This document shows positions 28,174 to 37,417 of a stretch of DNA of 64,000 bases, in pieces. Under the pieces are notes generated by a model. It ran no database searches, was not told the DNA's origin, and worked only from the letters and a program-made list of their open reading frames with translations. This DNA comes from Acinetobacter pittii. Lineage in GTDB: Bacteria; Pseudomonadota; Gammaproteobacteria; Pseudomonadales; Moraxellaceae. Numbering within the stretch: position 1 is the first letter of the stretch; each line of letters begins with the position of its first letter. The stretch is from the NCBI RefSeq assembly GCF_034067285.1, contig NZ_CP139286.1, forward strand, positions 3,348,001 to 3,412,000, read 5' to 3'. The position numbers were made by a program, and so were the translations under genes.

Positions 28174-28932
28174 TTATTCTTTTAAATCTCCTTCGAGTGA
28201 AGCTACATTTCTTTTCTTAATTTTTTCAATTTTTGCATTCAGCTTCAGAACGTCTTGATAAAGCCCATTAAACTTTTTGACCTGAGCATTTTCATGAAAA
28301 AGAATCATCTGATCTTTCTTTTGCCACTCATAATTTTTTAGAAGCTTAAACATTTGTTCCGCTTTATCCAAAATTTGTAGTTCAATGATAAAAATTGCAT
28401 GGTCTTGATCTGCTTTTTGCTGAGTTCCCAATTTCATTTCGAGCAGTTGCCTCATCTCTGCATCAACAGATAATTCTTGAACCTTGGCTAAGAAAGTTTT
28501 ATGAATTTTTTCATATTCAGTTTGATACTGATTCGAAGCTGTACGAACATCAGCTAGCATCTTTTCGGTTTCTACAAATTTTTGCTTTTTATCAAGATCT
28601 AACCGGTCCACATTTAAAAAAGTGTCCCATTTGGCTGCTTTGAGTTCTCTTAAATATGCATTTCGTGCGTTAATATTTTGAATCCAATAACTTAATAGAA
28701 ATTCTGAAATTTGCTTATAGTGTCCTGCCAAACGTTTATCATGAATATCGAGCTGGACAGGTTTAGACCAATCTTGCGCTTGTTCATAAAGCTGATTCAT
28801 TTTTTCAGTCATGACGACATCAAACATTTGACTACTGTCTTTGGCCTGCTGCTGTTTGATATGTTGATAGGTGAAAAAAATAATACTTGTGATAACAATC
28901 AGACTTGCAATCGCAATCAAAACTCGGCGCAT
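28174..28932 (-). CDS. Membrane-anchored helical protein of unknown function
   Basis: Not recognised. The protein has 252 residues from the ATG at 28932 (AGGAGG five bases upstream). One N-terminal membrane helix (about 3-21, VLIAIASLIVITSIIFFTY) is followed by a highly charged, mostly helical periplasmic part with heptad-like runs (about 75-250). No cysteine pair, lipobox or enzyme motif is seen. It converges with the merR-type gene, 21 nt apart. Confidence 0.7.
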   Translation of the reverse strand: MRRVLIAIASLIVITSIIFFTYQHIKQQQAKDSSQMFDVVMTEKMNQLYEQAQDWSKPVQLDIHDKRLAGHYKQISEFLLSYWIQNINARNAYLRELKAAKWDTFLNVDRLDLDKKQKFVETEKMLADVRTASNQYQTEYEKIHKTFLAKVQELSVDAEMRQLLEMKLGTQQKADQDHAIFIIELQILDKAEQMFKLLKNYEWQKKDQMILFHENAQVKKFNGLYQDVLKLNAKIEKIKKRNVASLEGDLKE

Positions 28933-29109
28933 ACACACCTCCTATTTCCATTCTTATAGTTTTGCTCTTTATAGTTATAAAATAGAGCTTATTCTTCTTT
29001 ATATGCCATTTATTTCACAATACGCAACACTGTATTCGCTACTCAAAGCTTTAAATCCTGATCCATCATCCCTATTATGATGGGTAATTAAAATTTATGA
29101 GATTCTCCC

Positions 29110-29811
29110 ATGCGTGTTGATGTCTGGTCTGATGTAGTTTGCCCTTTCTGTTATATCGGCAAAAAACGTCTTGAACATGTAGCTGCTGAAGCCGGTATTG
29201 AGCTTGAAATCCACTGGCATAGTTTTGAATTGGATCCTGACGCGCCAGCAAAACATGACACTTCAAATACTGAACGTTTGGCTCAAAAATATGGCCGTAC
29301 CTATGAAGAGATGGAAGAAATGGAACGCAATATTGCGGCCATGGCTGCCTCTGAAGGTATTGATTTCCAATGGCAAAAGGCGAACTCGGGCAATAGTTTC
29401 AATGCACACCGCATTATTCACCTTGCTCAAAGCAAAGGTTTAGGTAATGAAGCTAAAGAAGCGTTTTTTCATGCTTATATGACTGAAGGCCTCGCAATTG
29501 GCGAGCGTGAAGTTGTAGAAGAAATTGCATCACGTATTGGCCTTGATAATGCCGAAGTTGAGTATGTATTAGATACTAATGAACTAGCTGACTTTGTCCG
29601 CCATGATGAAAAAATTGCACGTGAACAGCTCAATGTAACTGGTGTACCATTTTTTGTATTTGATCAAAGAATTGCTCTTGCTGGCGCTCAACCTCGTGAA
29701 GTCTTTTTACAAGTCTTAGAAAAAGCGCAAATCAAGGCAAATACTGAAGAAGTTGAGCAAGATGATGCAGCTGTTTGTACTGATGAATCATGTGATATTC
29801 CACAGAAATAA
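29110..29811 (+). CDS. DsbA-family oxidoreductase, FrnE-like
   Basis: A cytoplasmic thioredoxin-fold protein of 233 residues without a signal peptide. The active site CPFC is at 11-14 in SDVVCPFCYIGKKRL, the insertion helical domain spans about 70-170, and the cis-Pro region is NVTGVPFFVFDQRIALAGAQPREVF. Close relatives are FrnE (disulfide isomerase, oxidative stress in Deinococcus). A C-terminal tail with two further Cys (VCTDESCDIP) is notable. The ATG follows a spaced GAGATT. Confidence 0.88.
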   Translation: MRVDVWSDVVCPFCYIGKKRLEHVAAEAGIELEIHWHSFELDPDAPAKHDTSNTERLAQKYGRTYEEMEEMERNIAAMAASEGIDFQWQKANSGNSFNAHRIIHLAQSKGLGNEAKEAFFHAYMTEGLAIGEREVVEEIASRIGLDNAEVEYVLDTNELADFVRHDEKIAREQLNVTGVPFFVFDQRIALAGAQPREVFLQVLEKAQIKANTEEVEQDDAAVCTDESCDIPQK

Positions 29812-30171
29812 ATGAACACATTTAAAAATGTGATCAAATCGTATGTTTTATCATCATTTTAGCAATAGAGCGTTCTAAAAAAAGAACTACCCAATTGCCA
29901 AAAATCAGTTTATTATTGCCGCTTAGAATATTCGCGCTGTAATGTTCTGTTTTTTATGTGTTTAATGATCGGAATTTGAAGTTTCCTTGATCTATCATCC
30001 TCCAGTAATGGGGGATTTTTTTTGGCTAAAAATAATGGCTAATAGCTTAAACTTTTTCCTTTATTTCAAATATGTAAAAAAAGTTAAATTTACTTAACTT
30101 TTGTGTCGCCCTCTTGATTTTATTAGAAAAATCAACAAAAGTGGAAACAACAACAAAACATAAAGATAGAT
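29812..30171. other. Intergenic region with a small RNA candidate
   Basis: The 360 bases have no ORF. The left part contains a promoter-like pair and an intrinsic terminator (given as a separate entry), and 30020-30171 is AT-rich and presumably drives the outer-membrane protein gene at 30172. An AACAAAACATAAAGATAGAT stretch precedes that start, with no clear ribosome site. Confidence 0.4.
29950..30023 (+). ncRNA. Candidate short small RNA between frnE-like gene and barrel gene
   Basis: TTGCCG (29916-29921), a 16-base spacer and TGTAAT (29938-29943) resemble a sigma-70 promoter. About 60 nt downstream a terminator has arms ATCCTCCA (29997-30004) and TGGGGGAT (30009-30016) and T8. Between them GATCGGAA and TTCCTTGATC can form a second stem. 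The upstream gene ends 185 nt earlier. The evidence is weaker than for the candidate at 15504. Confidence 0.42.
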
Positions 30172-31314
30172 ATGAAAACATTTCATGTAATGCCGTACCG
30201 GCAGCTTTTTGCACTTTTAACAATTGGATTTGGTTCAGTATGCATCACTCATGCAGAGACCACCTCTTCTTCTGTAAACCAACAAGTAGGGAATACCTCA
30301 GCTGGAGTACAAACCGAAGCCTCTACAGATGAAAATGTATTAGATAAAATACCGCGTTGGGTGGACGCAACTCCAACCATTTTTCCAGAGCAGTCTAATC
30401 AACCTATTGTTCCACCTACCGAACAAACAGAAGATCAAACTTGGGTTGACCGTAAACAAAAGAAAATTCGTAATTGGGCCGATCGTACTTCTGAAAAAAT
30501 TGATGATTGGTTTGGCGACGTCGATCCACAAAAACCGGCAACAGCAACCATTCGGGTAATGGTCGACAACTATTGGAATGAATACGACAACTTTGAAATT
30601 AAGCCCAGAATTCGCGGTAAGATTAAGCTCCCTACACTAGAAAAACGTCTAAGTGTGGTATTTGGTGATGACTCTTTAGATGATGAATTTAATAACAGTC
30701 CAGCCAATATTAATCAGAACCCGAATCAAGATCCAAACAAAAAATTAGATGGTAAACGAACTCGAGATGACAACAGCTCGATTGCTTTACGTTGGTCAAA
30801 TTTCTCTAAAAAACTGCCTTTTGAAACCGATGCAGACTTAGGTATTCGTTCTGGGGACGATATTTATGTTCGTTTAAAAGCATCAAGAGATTGGCAACTC
30901 CGTAATGATTTTAAGTTCTATGCTGAGCAAATTTATCGTTATGGAATAGACAGCGAAAACTATTTACGTACCAATCTTGAACTTACACATGCCAGACCAA
31001 ATCAACCGTTTTTATCGAATCAGTTCAGCTTAACTTATGCTGATGATCAAGACGATGATTTAGCTTGGGAAAACAGAACTTTCCGTGAGCACAGTTTCTT
31101 TGCCAATAACCGTTTTAATTATGGTATTTATACAAGCGGTTATTACAACGACAATGACTTACGCTTAAACAGTTGGGGTCCGTTTGTTTCATGGCGTCAA
31201 CCCGTTTTACGTGAATGGTTCTTTGTACAAGGCGATGTAAATTACTTTAATGACCACCGCGAAGATCGCAATCATTTTGTCAGCACCTTCTTACGCTTAG
31301 AAGCACTTTTTTAA
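30172..31314 (+). CDS. Putative outer-membrane beta-barrel protein (first of a tandem pair)
   Basis: A 380-residue protein, not named. It has a signal peptide (about 1-28, ending ITHA), a Ser/Thr/Glu-rich and then charged linker (about 29-120), and a C-terminal part of alternating polar/aromatic strands (DIYVRLKASRDWQLRNDFKFYAEQIYRYG, FNYGIYTSGYYNDNDLRLNSWGPFVSWRQP) ending in Phe, as outer-membrane barrels do. Two hundred C-terminal residues match the gene at 31442. Asp-rich loops (DDQDDDLAW) could bind cations. The function is unknown. Confidence 0.72.
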   Translation: MKTFHVMPYRQLFALLTIGFGSVCITHAETTSSSVNQQVGNTSAGVQTEASTDENVLDKIPRWVDATPTIFPEQSNQPIVPPTEQTEDQTWVDRKQKKIRNWADRTSEKIDDWFGDVDPQKPATATIRVMVDNYWNEYDNFEIKPRIRGKIKLPTLEKRLSVVFGDDSLDDEFNNSPANINQNPNQDPNKKLDGKRTRDDNSSIALRWSNFSKKLPFETDADLGIRSGDDIYVRLKASRDWQLRNDFKFYAEQIYRYGIDSENYLRTNLELTHARPNQPFLSNQFSLTYADDQDDDLAWENRTFREHSFFANNRFNYGIYTSGYYNDNDLRLNSWGPFVSWRQPVLREWFFVQGDVNYFNDHREDRNHFVSTFLRLEALF

Positions 31315-31441
31315 GCTAGCCAACGTCACCTTGGAACCTCATCCAAGGTGATGAATCATAAAATACTTTTAAATAAAATTTTAAGCTTAGCCTTCTAAAG
31401 TACTGTTCTGATTTTTTATTTTTGATTCCTTCTCTTTAAAA

Positions 31442-32338
31442 ATGAATCAATTTTCTTCTTTTTCATTTCAAAATAGATCGGCTATCTTCATTTGTATTTA
31501 TAGTTTGGGTGTATTGGCTTTACTTCCCCATTCTCAATTTTTTTATCACTCTTTAAAACATAAAAGGTCACGGCGTTACCCCTATTCTTCTACAAGTTTC
31601 GCTCAAGTAAAAAAACAATCACTTTCACTCTCTCCTTGTGAAGTAGAGCCAAATAATAGCTTATCTGAGGCTCCTTTAATTCAAGAGCTTATGGCTGTAT
31701 TCGGAAATGATACGTTATGGAAACGTGCGACTCAGCCTGAAAAAACTTATAAAGCTTTGGGTAAAAGAAAGAAGAAGAACTCCTCAACCCAGGTTTCGGT
31801 CACAAATCCACTGAGTGCGAGCTGGGCCACCATTTCAACTTGGATGCCTTTTGAAAATGACCTTGATTTAGGCTCAAATTCAGATAGTGATATCTACGTA
31901 CAATTTTTAGCAAAGAAGAAATGGAATTTGAGACATAACATTAGCTTTGATACAGAACAAATCTTTCGTTACGGCTCTACTAGCCGAAATTACTCTGAAA
32001 CTACCCTAAACTTAACGCAGAAAATGCAAGACAATACCCTTTTTGCTAACAAATTTAATGTGAATAAGGGTGAAAATGAAGATTACAACTGGGGTAACTG
32101 GACTTTCCAGCAATTTGAATTTGTAAAAGATAATAGTCTGACTTACGGTGTGTATAGCGGTGGCATTTACACCAAAAATGATATCCGACTCAATAGTTGG
32201 GGTCCCTACATTTCATGGCGACAACCAATATGGAGAGATTGGATTTTTATGCAAAATGATCTTAATTTTTTTAACCATCTTGATGATGACTCTAAGCATC
32301 AGCTTAGTGTCCAAATGAATCTAGAAGCTAATTTTTAG
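31442..32338 (+). CDS. Shorter paralogue of the preceding barrel protein
   Basis: A 298-residue protein that aligns with the C-terminal two-thirds of its neighbour: VFGNDTLW with VFGDDSLDD, DLDLGSNSDSDIYVQF with DADLGIRSGDDIYVRL, YGSTSRNYSETTLNLT with YGIDSENYLRTNLELT, DIRLNSWGPYISWRQPIWRDWIF with DLRLNSWGPFVSWRQPVLREWFF. It ends in NF. About 100 linker residues are missing, and the N terminus (a hydrophobic run at about 15-36) is not a clean signal peptide. It may be a functional divergent copy or one in decay; the frame is intact. No promoter was identified in the 127-base gap. Confidence 0.65.
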   Translation: MNQFSSFSFQNRSAIFICIYSLGVLALLPHSQFFYHSLKHKRSRRYPYSSTSFAQVKKQSLSLSPCEVEPNNSLSEAPLIQELMAVFGNDTLWKRATQPEKTYKALGKRKKKNSSTQVSVTNPLSASWATISTWMPFENDLDLGSNSDSDIYVQFLAKKKWNLRHNISFDTEQIFRYGSTSRNYSETTLNLTQKMQDNTLFANKFNVNKGENEDYNWGNWTFQQFEFVKDNSLTYGVYSGGIYTKNDIRLNSWGPYISWRQPIWRDWIFMQNDLNFFNHLDDDSKHQLSVQMNLEANF

Positions 32339-32378
32339 CCAAATATCATCAAGTTGTGGATAACTCTTTCTTTATCCA

Positions 32379-32413
32379 CAAAAAAGCCCCTGAACATTCA
32401 GAGGCTTTTTTTT
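32379..32413 (-). terminator. Terminator after htpG, usable in both directions
   Basis: AAGCCCCTGAA and TTCAGAGGCTT (around 32384-32407) form an 11-base stem with one mismatch and a two-base loop, flanked by A5 on the left and T8 on the right. Confidence 0.85.
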
Positions 32414-32421
32414 AAGCTAAA

Positions 32422-34341
32422 TTACTTCAGCAATAAGCTATTAATACGTTTTACATAAGCAGCAGGGTCTTCGGGTAAACCACCTTCAGCAATGACAGCC
32501 TGATCGAAAATCACGTTTGCCAAATCATCAAACTGCTCTGACCCATCAAGTTTCTTCACTAAAGGATGCTCAGGGTTAATTTCTAAAATCGGTTTAATTT
32601 CCGGCACCGCTTGCCCTGCTTGTTTCAGCATACGAATGAGTTGAGGAGATAACTCACCTTCGCTCGTTACTAAACACGCAGGAGAATCAACTAGACGCGT
32701 CGTTACACGTACTTCTTTAGTTTTAGCCTTCAATGAGTCACTTAATTTCTCAACAACAGGCTTAAACTGTTCAGCTGCTTCCTCAAGTGCTTTTTTCTCT
32801 TCCGCATCTTGCAAGTCGCCTAAATCAACCGCGCCTTTAGATACATTCTTTAATGGCGTACCGTCAAACTCATGAACAAAATTCATTGCCCACTCGTCAA
32901 CACGCTCTGCCATTAATAATACTTCAATGCCTTTTTTCTTGAACAACTCTAGCTGTGGTGAGTTTTTCGCTGCCGCTAAGCTATCAGCAGTCACATAGTA
33001 GATGGCTTTTTGGCCCTCTTTCATGCGTGCCTTATAATCAGCAAAAGAAGTCGTAACTTCATCATTTGTCGATGTCGCATAACGTAATAATTTTAAAATA
33101 CGTTCGCGGTTACCAAAGTCTTCACCCAAGCCTTCTTTAATTACTGAGCCAAACTCACTGTAGAATGTCTTGAATTTTTCTTGGTCTTTTTCATCTTCTG
33201 ATTTAGCTAAACCATCAAGCAAAGTTAATACACGGCGCGCATTACCTTCACGAATTGTTTTGACATCACGACTTTCTTGCAACAACTCACGGCTAACATT
33301 AAGCGGTAAATCCGCACTATCCACAACACCTTGAACAAAGCGTAAATAGTTTGGAATTAAATTATCCGCATCATCCATAATAAAGACGCGTTTTACATAT
33401 AGCTTAATTCCCGCTTTTGCTTCGCGCGTAAAAATGTCATGTGGCGCTTTACTTGGAATATAAAGTAATTGCGTATATTCAGTACTACCTTCAACACGGT
33501 TATGTGCCCAAGCCAATGGTGCTTCAAAGTCATGCGTTAAGTTTTTATAGAACTCAACATATTGCTCTTCCGTAACTTCACTCTTGTTACGTGTCCATAA
33601 TGCACTTGCCGAGTTAATTGCTTCCCACTCGTCAGTTTTGACCATTTGGCCGCCTTTAGGCTCTTCCCCTTCAGCAACCTCTTCTTCCTGCCAAACTTCT
33701 TTTTGCATTTCAATTGGCAAGCTAATGTGGTCAGAGTATTTATTAACGATCTGCTTAACTTTATAAGACTCTAGATAATCAAGCGCATCATCACGTAAGT
33801 GAAGAATAATGTCGGTACCACGTGAAGCCTTATCAATTTGCTGAACTTCAAACTCACCTGTACCGCCACTAATCCAGCGCACCCCTTCAGATGCATCTAG
33901 ACCCGCACGGCGTGATTCAACCGTAATTTTATCGGCAACAATAAAGCCTGAATAAAAACCAACACCAAATTGACCGATCAATTGAGCATCTGCTTTTTGA
34001 TCGCCCGTCAATTTTGACATGAAATCTTTAGTACCTGACTTCGCAATCGTACCTAAGTTATCAATTGCTTCTTGTTGGCTTAAACCAATACCGTTATCAG
34101 AAATTGTTAAGGTTTTATCTTCTTTATTTAAGCTGATTCGTACATGCAAGTCCGGATCATTTTCATAATATTCAGGATGATTAATTCCTTCAAAACGCAA
34201 CTTATCACATGCATCTGATGCATTAGAGATAAGCTCACGTAAGAAAATCTCAGGGTTAGAATAGAGAGAATGCGTCACTAAATGTAAAAGCTGGGCAACT
34301 TCTGCTTGGAAACTATAATTTTGTGATGCTTGTTCACTCAT
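32422..34341 (-). CDS. htpG: Molecular chaperone HtpG (Hsp90)
   Basis: ATP-dependent cytoplasmic chaperone, 639 residues. The GHKL ATPase domain has [41 protein letters not shown] and [15 protein letters not shown]; the middle domain has [38 protein letters not shown]; the dimerisation domain is C-terminal. AAGGAG is five to six bases before the ATG. A sigma-32-like promoter lies about 50 nt upstream, so heat induction is expected. Confidence 0.97.
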   Translation of the reverse strand: MSEQASQNYSFQAEVAQLLHLVTHSLYSNPEIFLRELISNASDACDKLRFEGINHPEYYENDPDLHVRISLNKEDKTLTISDNGIGLSQQEAIDNLGTIAKSGTKDFMSKLTGDQKADAQLIGQFGVGFYSGFIVADKITVESRRAGLDASEGVRWISGGTGEFEVQQIDKASRGTDIILHLRDDALDYLESYKVKQIVNKYSDHISLPIEMQKEVWQEEEVAEGEEPKGGQMVKTDEWEAINSASALWTRNKSEVTEEQYVEFYKNLTHDFEAPLAWAHNRVEGSTEYTQLLYIPSKAPHDIFTREAKAGIKLYVKRVFIMDDADNLIPNYLRFVQGVVDSADLPLNVSRELLQESRDVKTIREGNARRVLTLLDGLAKSEDEKDQEKFKTFYSEFGSVIKEGLGEDFGNRERILKLLRYATSTNDEVTTSFADYKARMKEGQKAIYYVTADSLAAAKNSPQLELFKKKGIEVLLMAERVDEWAMNFVHEFDGTPLKNVSKGAVDLGDLQDAEEKKALEEAAEQFKPVVEKLSDSLKAKTKEVRVTTRLVDSPACLVTSEGELSPQLIRMLKQAGQAVPEIKPILEINPEHPLVKKLDGSEQFDDLANVIFDQAVIAEGGLPEDPAAYVKRINSLLLK

Positions 34342-34387
34342 AAATCACTCCTTAAATTTTGAAGCTGTTTGTTCTCGAATGCTTTAT

Positions 34388-34414
34388 GAATGGAGTACTT
34401 CTAGAATTTTTCAA
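34388..34414 (-). promoter_or_regulatory. Sigma-32-like heat-shock promoter of htpG
   Basis: On the minus strand TTGAAA (34414-34409), 13 bases, then CTCCATTC (34395-34388) closely follow the sigma-32 consensus CTTGAA-N13-CCCCATnT. The predicted transcript starts about 40 nt before the htpG ATG at 34341. Confidence 0.7.
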
Positions 34415-34442
34415 TCCTGAATATTAAAAATTTTTACTCTAA

Positions 34443-34796
34443 TTAAAATGGACCGTGGCTTAACACTCTATCTTGCAATATCGTGTCTAACTGTTTTTGG
34501 CGTTGTTGATAAGCATTGCTAATACAACTTACGCTAGCCGCACAAGCATTTCGCTTTTTCAACCATTGGTATTGAGCATCTTTCTGACTATCACGTCCAC
34601 CCATAGGTAAAGCATGCAGGACAATTTGATACGTTGTTGCCATTTTTACATCAGCATCATTTAAAGATCGATTTTTACAAATACTTTTTTCCGTTTTCGT
34701 TTTTGCAGCATCACACGAAAAACTCGCAGCTTGTGAACTTTGTGTAAAAGCAATACCGCTCAGAAGTGCGAAACAAATGGCTAATTTGTTATTCAT
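34443..34796 (-). CDS. Exported LprI-like (DUF1311) protein
   Basis: A 117-residue protein with a signal peptide (cut near SQAASF) and the LprI N-terminal-like domain: SFSCDAAKTKTEKSICKNRSLNDADVKMATTY followed by QYQWLKKRNACAASVSCISNAYQQRQKQL. Its four conserved Cys (FSC, SIC, NAC, VSC) should form two disulfides. The family includes a mycobacterial lysozyme inhibitor, but the role here is unknown. It is upstream of htpG on the same strand, with the htpG promoter between them. Confidence 0.82.
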   Translation of the reverse strand: MNNKLAICFALLSGIAFTQSSQAASFSCDAAKTKTEKSICKNRSLNDADVKMATTYQIVLHALPMGGRDSQKDAQYQWLKKRNACAASVSCISNAYQQRQKQLDTILQDRVLSHGPF

Positions 34797-34904
34797 GTTT
34801 TTCTTCCCATGTTTGTAATGAATAGAAATTAGTTTAGAAAAAAACTTGCAGTAAATATGTATAAAACTGTCTGTTTTATGCTTTTTTTAGTGCAAATAAA
34901 GTGT

Positions 34905-34937
34905 ATAAAAAACCTCACATAAAATATATGTGAGGTG
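34905..34937 (-). terminator. Terminator after ompW
   Basis: Arms CCTCACATA (34913-34921) and TATGTGAGG (34927-34935) pair perfectly around a five-base loop. On the minus strand T6 follows. Confidence 0.88.
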
Positions 34938-34982
34938 CCTGAGTCTAGGTTTATTATTATATTTTTCTATTTATTATTATGC

Positions 34983-35564
34983 TTAGAATTTATAGCTATA
35001 ACCTAGAGTGTAAACAAAAGGATTAATATCTAGATCAAATTTAGCGCCATTTGTTAAAGTAACTTCAGGACTTAAATCAGCATAACGTACGTCTACAAAT
35101 ACACCCCAGTTTTTAGCATCAGCAGGTTGGAAATTAAAACCGACTTGGCCTGCTACACCAAAATCTTCTTTTACTTTGTCTGCAACACCCTGCTCGTCCC
35201 AAGGAATAAATGCTGTTGCACCGATACCAATATATGGGGTAAAACGAGTTGAGTTTTTAAAATGATATTTAGCAGTAATCGTTGGTGGTAACTGTTTAAT
35301 ACGTGCCGCATTTTTACCATCTAACAAAACATCATGATTAACTGGTGTTGCTAATAATAACTCTGCTGAAAATGGAGATTGACCAAAAAAGTATTCTACC
35401 GATGGTGTAAATGCATATTCTTGATCTGCTTTTACTACACCTAAAGGTGTTGTTGTATCTTCTGAGGGAGCAATAAAACTGCCACCAAATTTCACTTGCC
35501 AGTTACCGGCAAAAGTAAAAGAAGAAACCCCCATTAATGCAATAACCAAAGCTTTTTTGAGCAC
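34983..35564 (-). CDS. ompW: OmpW-family outer-membrane protein
   Basis: An eight-stranded barrel for small hydrophobic molecules. The start is taken as GTG at 35564 (193 residues; GGAG about ten bases upstream), because it gives the signal peptide LKKALVIALMGVSSFTFA; the ORF can extend 13 residues. The mature start NWQVKFGGSFIAPSED, then LPPTITAKYHFKNSTRFTPYIGIGATAF and the C terminus FVYTLGYSYKF are OmpW hallmarks. The upstream region has 57-base-spaced direct repeats. Confidence 0.9.
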   Translation of the reverse strand: MLKKALVIALMGVSSFTFAGNWQVKFGGSFIAPSEDTTTPLGVVKADQEYAFTPSVEYFFGQSPFSAELLLATPVNHDVLLDGKNAARIKQLPPTITAKYHFKNSTRFTPYIGIGATAFIPWDEQGVADKVKEDFGVAGQVGFNFQPADAKNWGVFVDVRYADLSPEVTLTNGAKFDLDINPFVYTLGYSYKF

Positions 35565-35687
35565 TTTAATATCTCCAACCTTATTTATATTTATAATAAA
35601 CATTTATTTTAAAACCATGCAATACTCATTATAAAATTATTTTATTATTTATTTTTAAATAACTGTTTTAAATAAAATTATATATTA

Positions 35688-35775
35688 ACCAACCGTTTTA
35701 ATAGACTTTAATTCCAACCATATTAATCAAGATTATTTTATATTACCAACTATTTTAATATACTTTCAATTCTGA
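35688..35775 (-). repeat. Imperfect direct repeats upstream of ompW
   Basis: ACCAACCGTTTTAATAGACT at 35688 and ACCAACTATTTTAATATACT at 35745 are copies starting 57 bases apart, matching in about three quarters of positions over about 30 bases. They lie 125-210 nt before the ompW start in very AT-rich DNA. They could be repeated regulator sites or a slip duplication. Confidence 0.45.
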
Positions 35776-35821
35776 GTATTTTAATATAATTTATTTAAAA
35801 TACATGTTTTATTTAAGCAAT

Positions 35822-35872
35822 AAAAAACCTTCTTAATTTAAATCTAAAGATTATGATTAAGAAGGTTTATAT
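35822..35872 (-). terminator. Terminator after the Na+/H+ antiporter gene
   Basis: AAACCTTCTTAAT (35825-35837) and ATTAAGAAGGTTT (35856-35868) form a perfect 13-base stem with an 18-base loop. T-rich sequence follows on the minus strand, 20 nt past the stop. Confidence 0.75.
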
Positions 35873-35891
35873 TTTAATATTTTATAAAAAA

Positions 35892-37316
35892 CTATAAAAC
35901 CATGGCAGCAATCCAGCCAAAAATTAATAGCGGAATATTAAAGTGAATAAAGGTAGGGACGACTGTATCCCAAATATGGTCATGTTGACCATCTACTCCC
36001 AAACCAGCTGTTGGTCCTAAAGTTGAGTCAGAAGCTGGTGATCCAGCATCACCTAATGCTGCTGCTGTACCAATAAGTGCAATCGTTGCTAATGGAGAGA
36101 AACCAAATTGCACACATAAAGGCACATAAATAACCGCTAATACAGGAACACTTGAGAAAGATGAACCAATACCAATTGTCACAAATAAGCCAATACAAAG
36201 CATTAAGAAAGCAGCAAGTGCACGGTTATCTCCGATAATCTCGACTACCCCATTTACTAACTGATTAATATCACCAGTATGAGTCATAACCGAGGCGAAA
36301 CCGGCAGCAGAAATCATGATGAAACCGACTAAAGCCATCATTCGCATGCCTTGTACAAAGACATCATCTGCATCTTGCCATTTGAAAATTCCGGCAGTAG
36401 ATAGAACAGCAAAACCGACTAAACCACCCAAAATCATTGAACCTGAATACAGCTGCGCGGCAAGCGTCAAGCCAATTGCAAGTAATGCCATCAAGATCGT
36501 TTTCTTTGCAATAACTGGTGCTTGCTCTGCTTCATGCTTTAGCTCTTCCGCGTCTGCTTTTAAGTCTGCTGTTTCAACTTGGGTCGTTGCGCGAAGAGGC
36601 TTATCTAAATCAATCGTAGCCACAGGGGTAATTGCACGATCGACATAAATTCTTGGTTTACGATAACTAATAAATACCGCAACCAAGGTGCCTAACACCA
36701 TACCTAAAACAGGAATAGCCATGCCAATTGGCATCATTGCCCGATCAACATGTAAGCCGTACGCCGCGCCAATCTTGTTAATATTTCCCATTAAAATCTG
36801 TTCAAGGAAAATTGCACCGAATCCAACTGGAAGAAAGATATAAGTACCTACTAACCCTAGCGTAAGCACACAAGCTGCTGCTCGGCGGTCTAATTTTAGA
36901 TGGTTCATTACCTTTAATAGAGGCGGAACCAATACAGGAATAAAAGCAATATGAACTGGAATAAGGTTTTGAGAGAAAATAGCAGAAATTAATAAAATAC
37001 CTAAAAGTAGATATTTCACTTTAGTCTGACGGCTTTTTCCAGCTTCCATTCCCAATAAACCAATCAGCTTATGGGCAAGTAAATCAGGTAATCCAGATTT
37101 TGAAAGTGCCAGAGCAAATGCTCCTAACACTGCATAGGCAAGTGCAACTTCAGCACCATCACCAAGACCAGCGTTAAAAGCTTCAACGGTTTGAGAAAGG
37201 CTTAAACCTGCTACGAGCCCGCCCACAATGGCAGAAACCACTAAAGTCAGTACGACAGAAACGCGCGCCAGTGATAATAAGAACATCACTGCAATCGCAA
37301 TAACGACAGCATTCAT
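35892..37316 (-). CDS. Na+/H+ antiporter family permease (YuiF-like)
   Basis: Inner-membrane transporter of 474 residues with about eleven helices. The N-terminal segment (about 1-80) is the Na_H_antiport_2 type, followed by the NhaC-like core. A charged cytoplasmic loop (about 220-270, TTQVETADLKADAEELKHEAEQ) divides the two halves. GDAGSPASDSTLGPTAGLG near the end is a family hallmark. Relatives are annotated as Na+/H+ antiporters or amino-acid exchangers, so the substrate is uncertain. It is monocistronic with terminators on both sides. Confidence 0.85.
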   Translation of the reverse strand: MNAVVIAIAVMFLLSLARVSVVLTLVVSAIVGGLVAGLSLSQTVEAFNAGLGDGAEVALAYAVLGAFALALSKSGLPDLLAHKLIGLLGMEAGKSRQTKVKYLLLGILLISAIFSQNLIPVHIAFIPVLVPPLLKVMNHLKLDRRAAACVLTLGLVGTYIFLPVGFGAIFLEQILMGNINKIGAAYGLHVDRAMMPIGMAIPVLGMVLGTLVAVFISYRKPRIYVDRAITPVATIDLDKPLRATTQVETADLKADAEELKHEAEQAPVIAKKTILMALLAIGLTLAAQLYSGSMILGGLVGFAVLSTAGIFKWQDADDVFVQGMRMMALVGFIMISAAGFASVMTHTGDINQLVNGVVEIIGDNRALAAFLMLCIGLFVTIGIGSSFSSVPVLAVIYVPLCVQFGFSPLATIALIGTAAALGDAGSPASDSTLGPTAGLGVDGQHDHIWDTVVPTFIHFNIPLLIFGWIAAMVL

Positions 37317-37332
37317 GAATAAGTTCAGAGCA

Positions 37333-37387
37333 AAACAAAAGGCGATATTCTAGCAGATTCATATCTATGAAGCCGAAAATATCGCCG
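37333..37387 (-). terminator. Terminator-like long hairpin after the epoxide-hydrolase-like gene
   Basis: GGCGATATT (37341-37349) pairs with AATATCGCC (37378-37386), and inside it TTCATA pairs with TATGAA. On the minus strand TTTTGTTTTG follows. It lies between the hydrolase stop (37418) and the antiporter start (37316), so it could instead be a 5' leader structure. Confidence 0.5.
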
Positions 37388-37417
37388 AATTAACAGTTTT
37401 ATGCAGTCATTCTATTC

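Noticed and set aside
30172..32338. Second barrel gene as a pseudogene
   Set aside because: It has no stop or frameshift and keeps a terminal aromatic residue. Reduction of the N-terminal part alone is not enough to call it broken.
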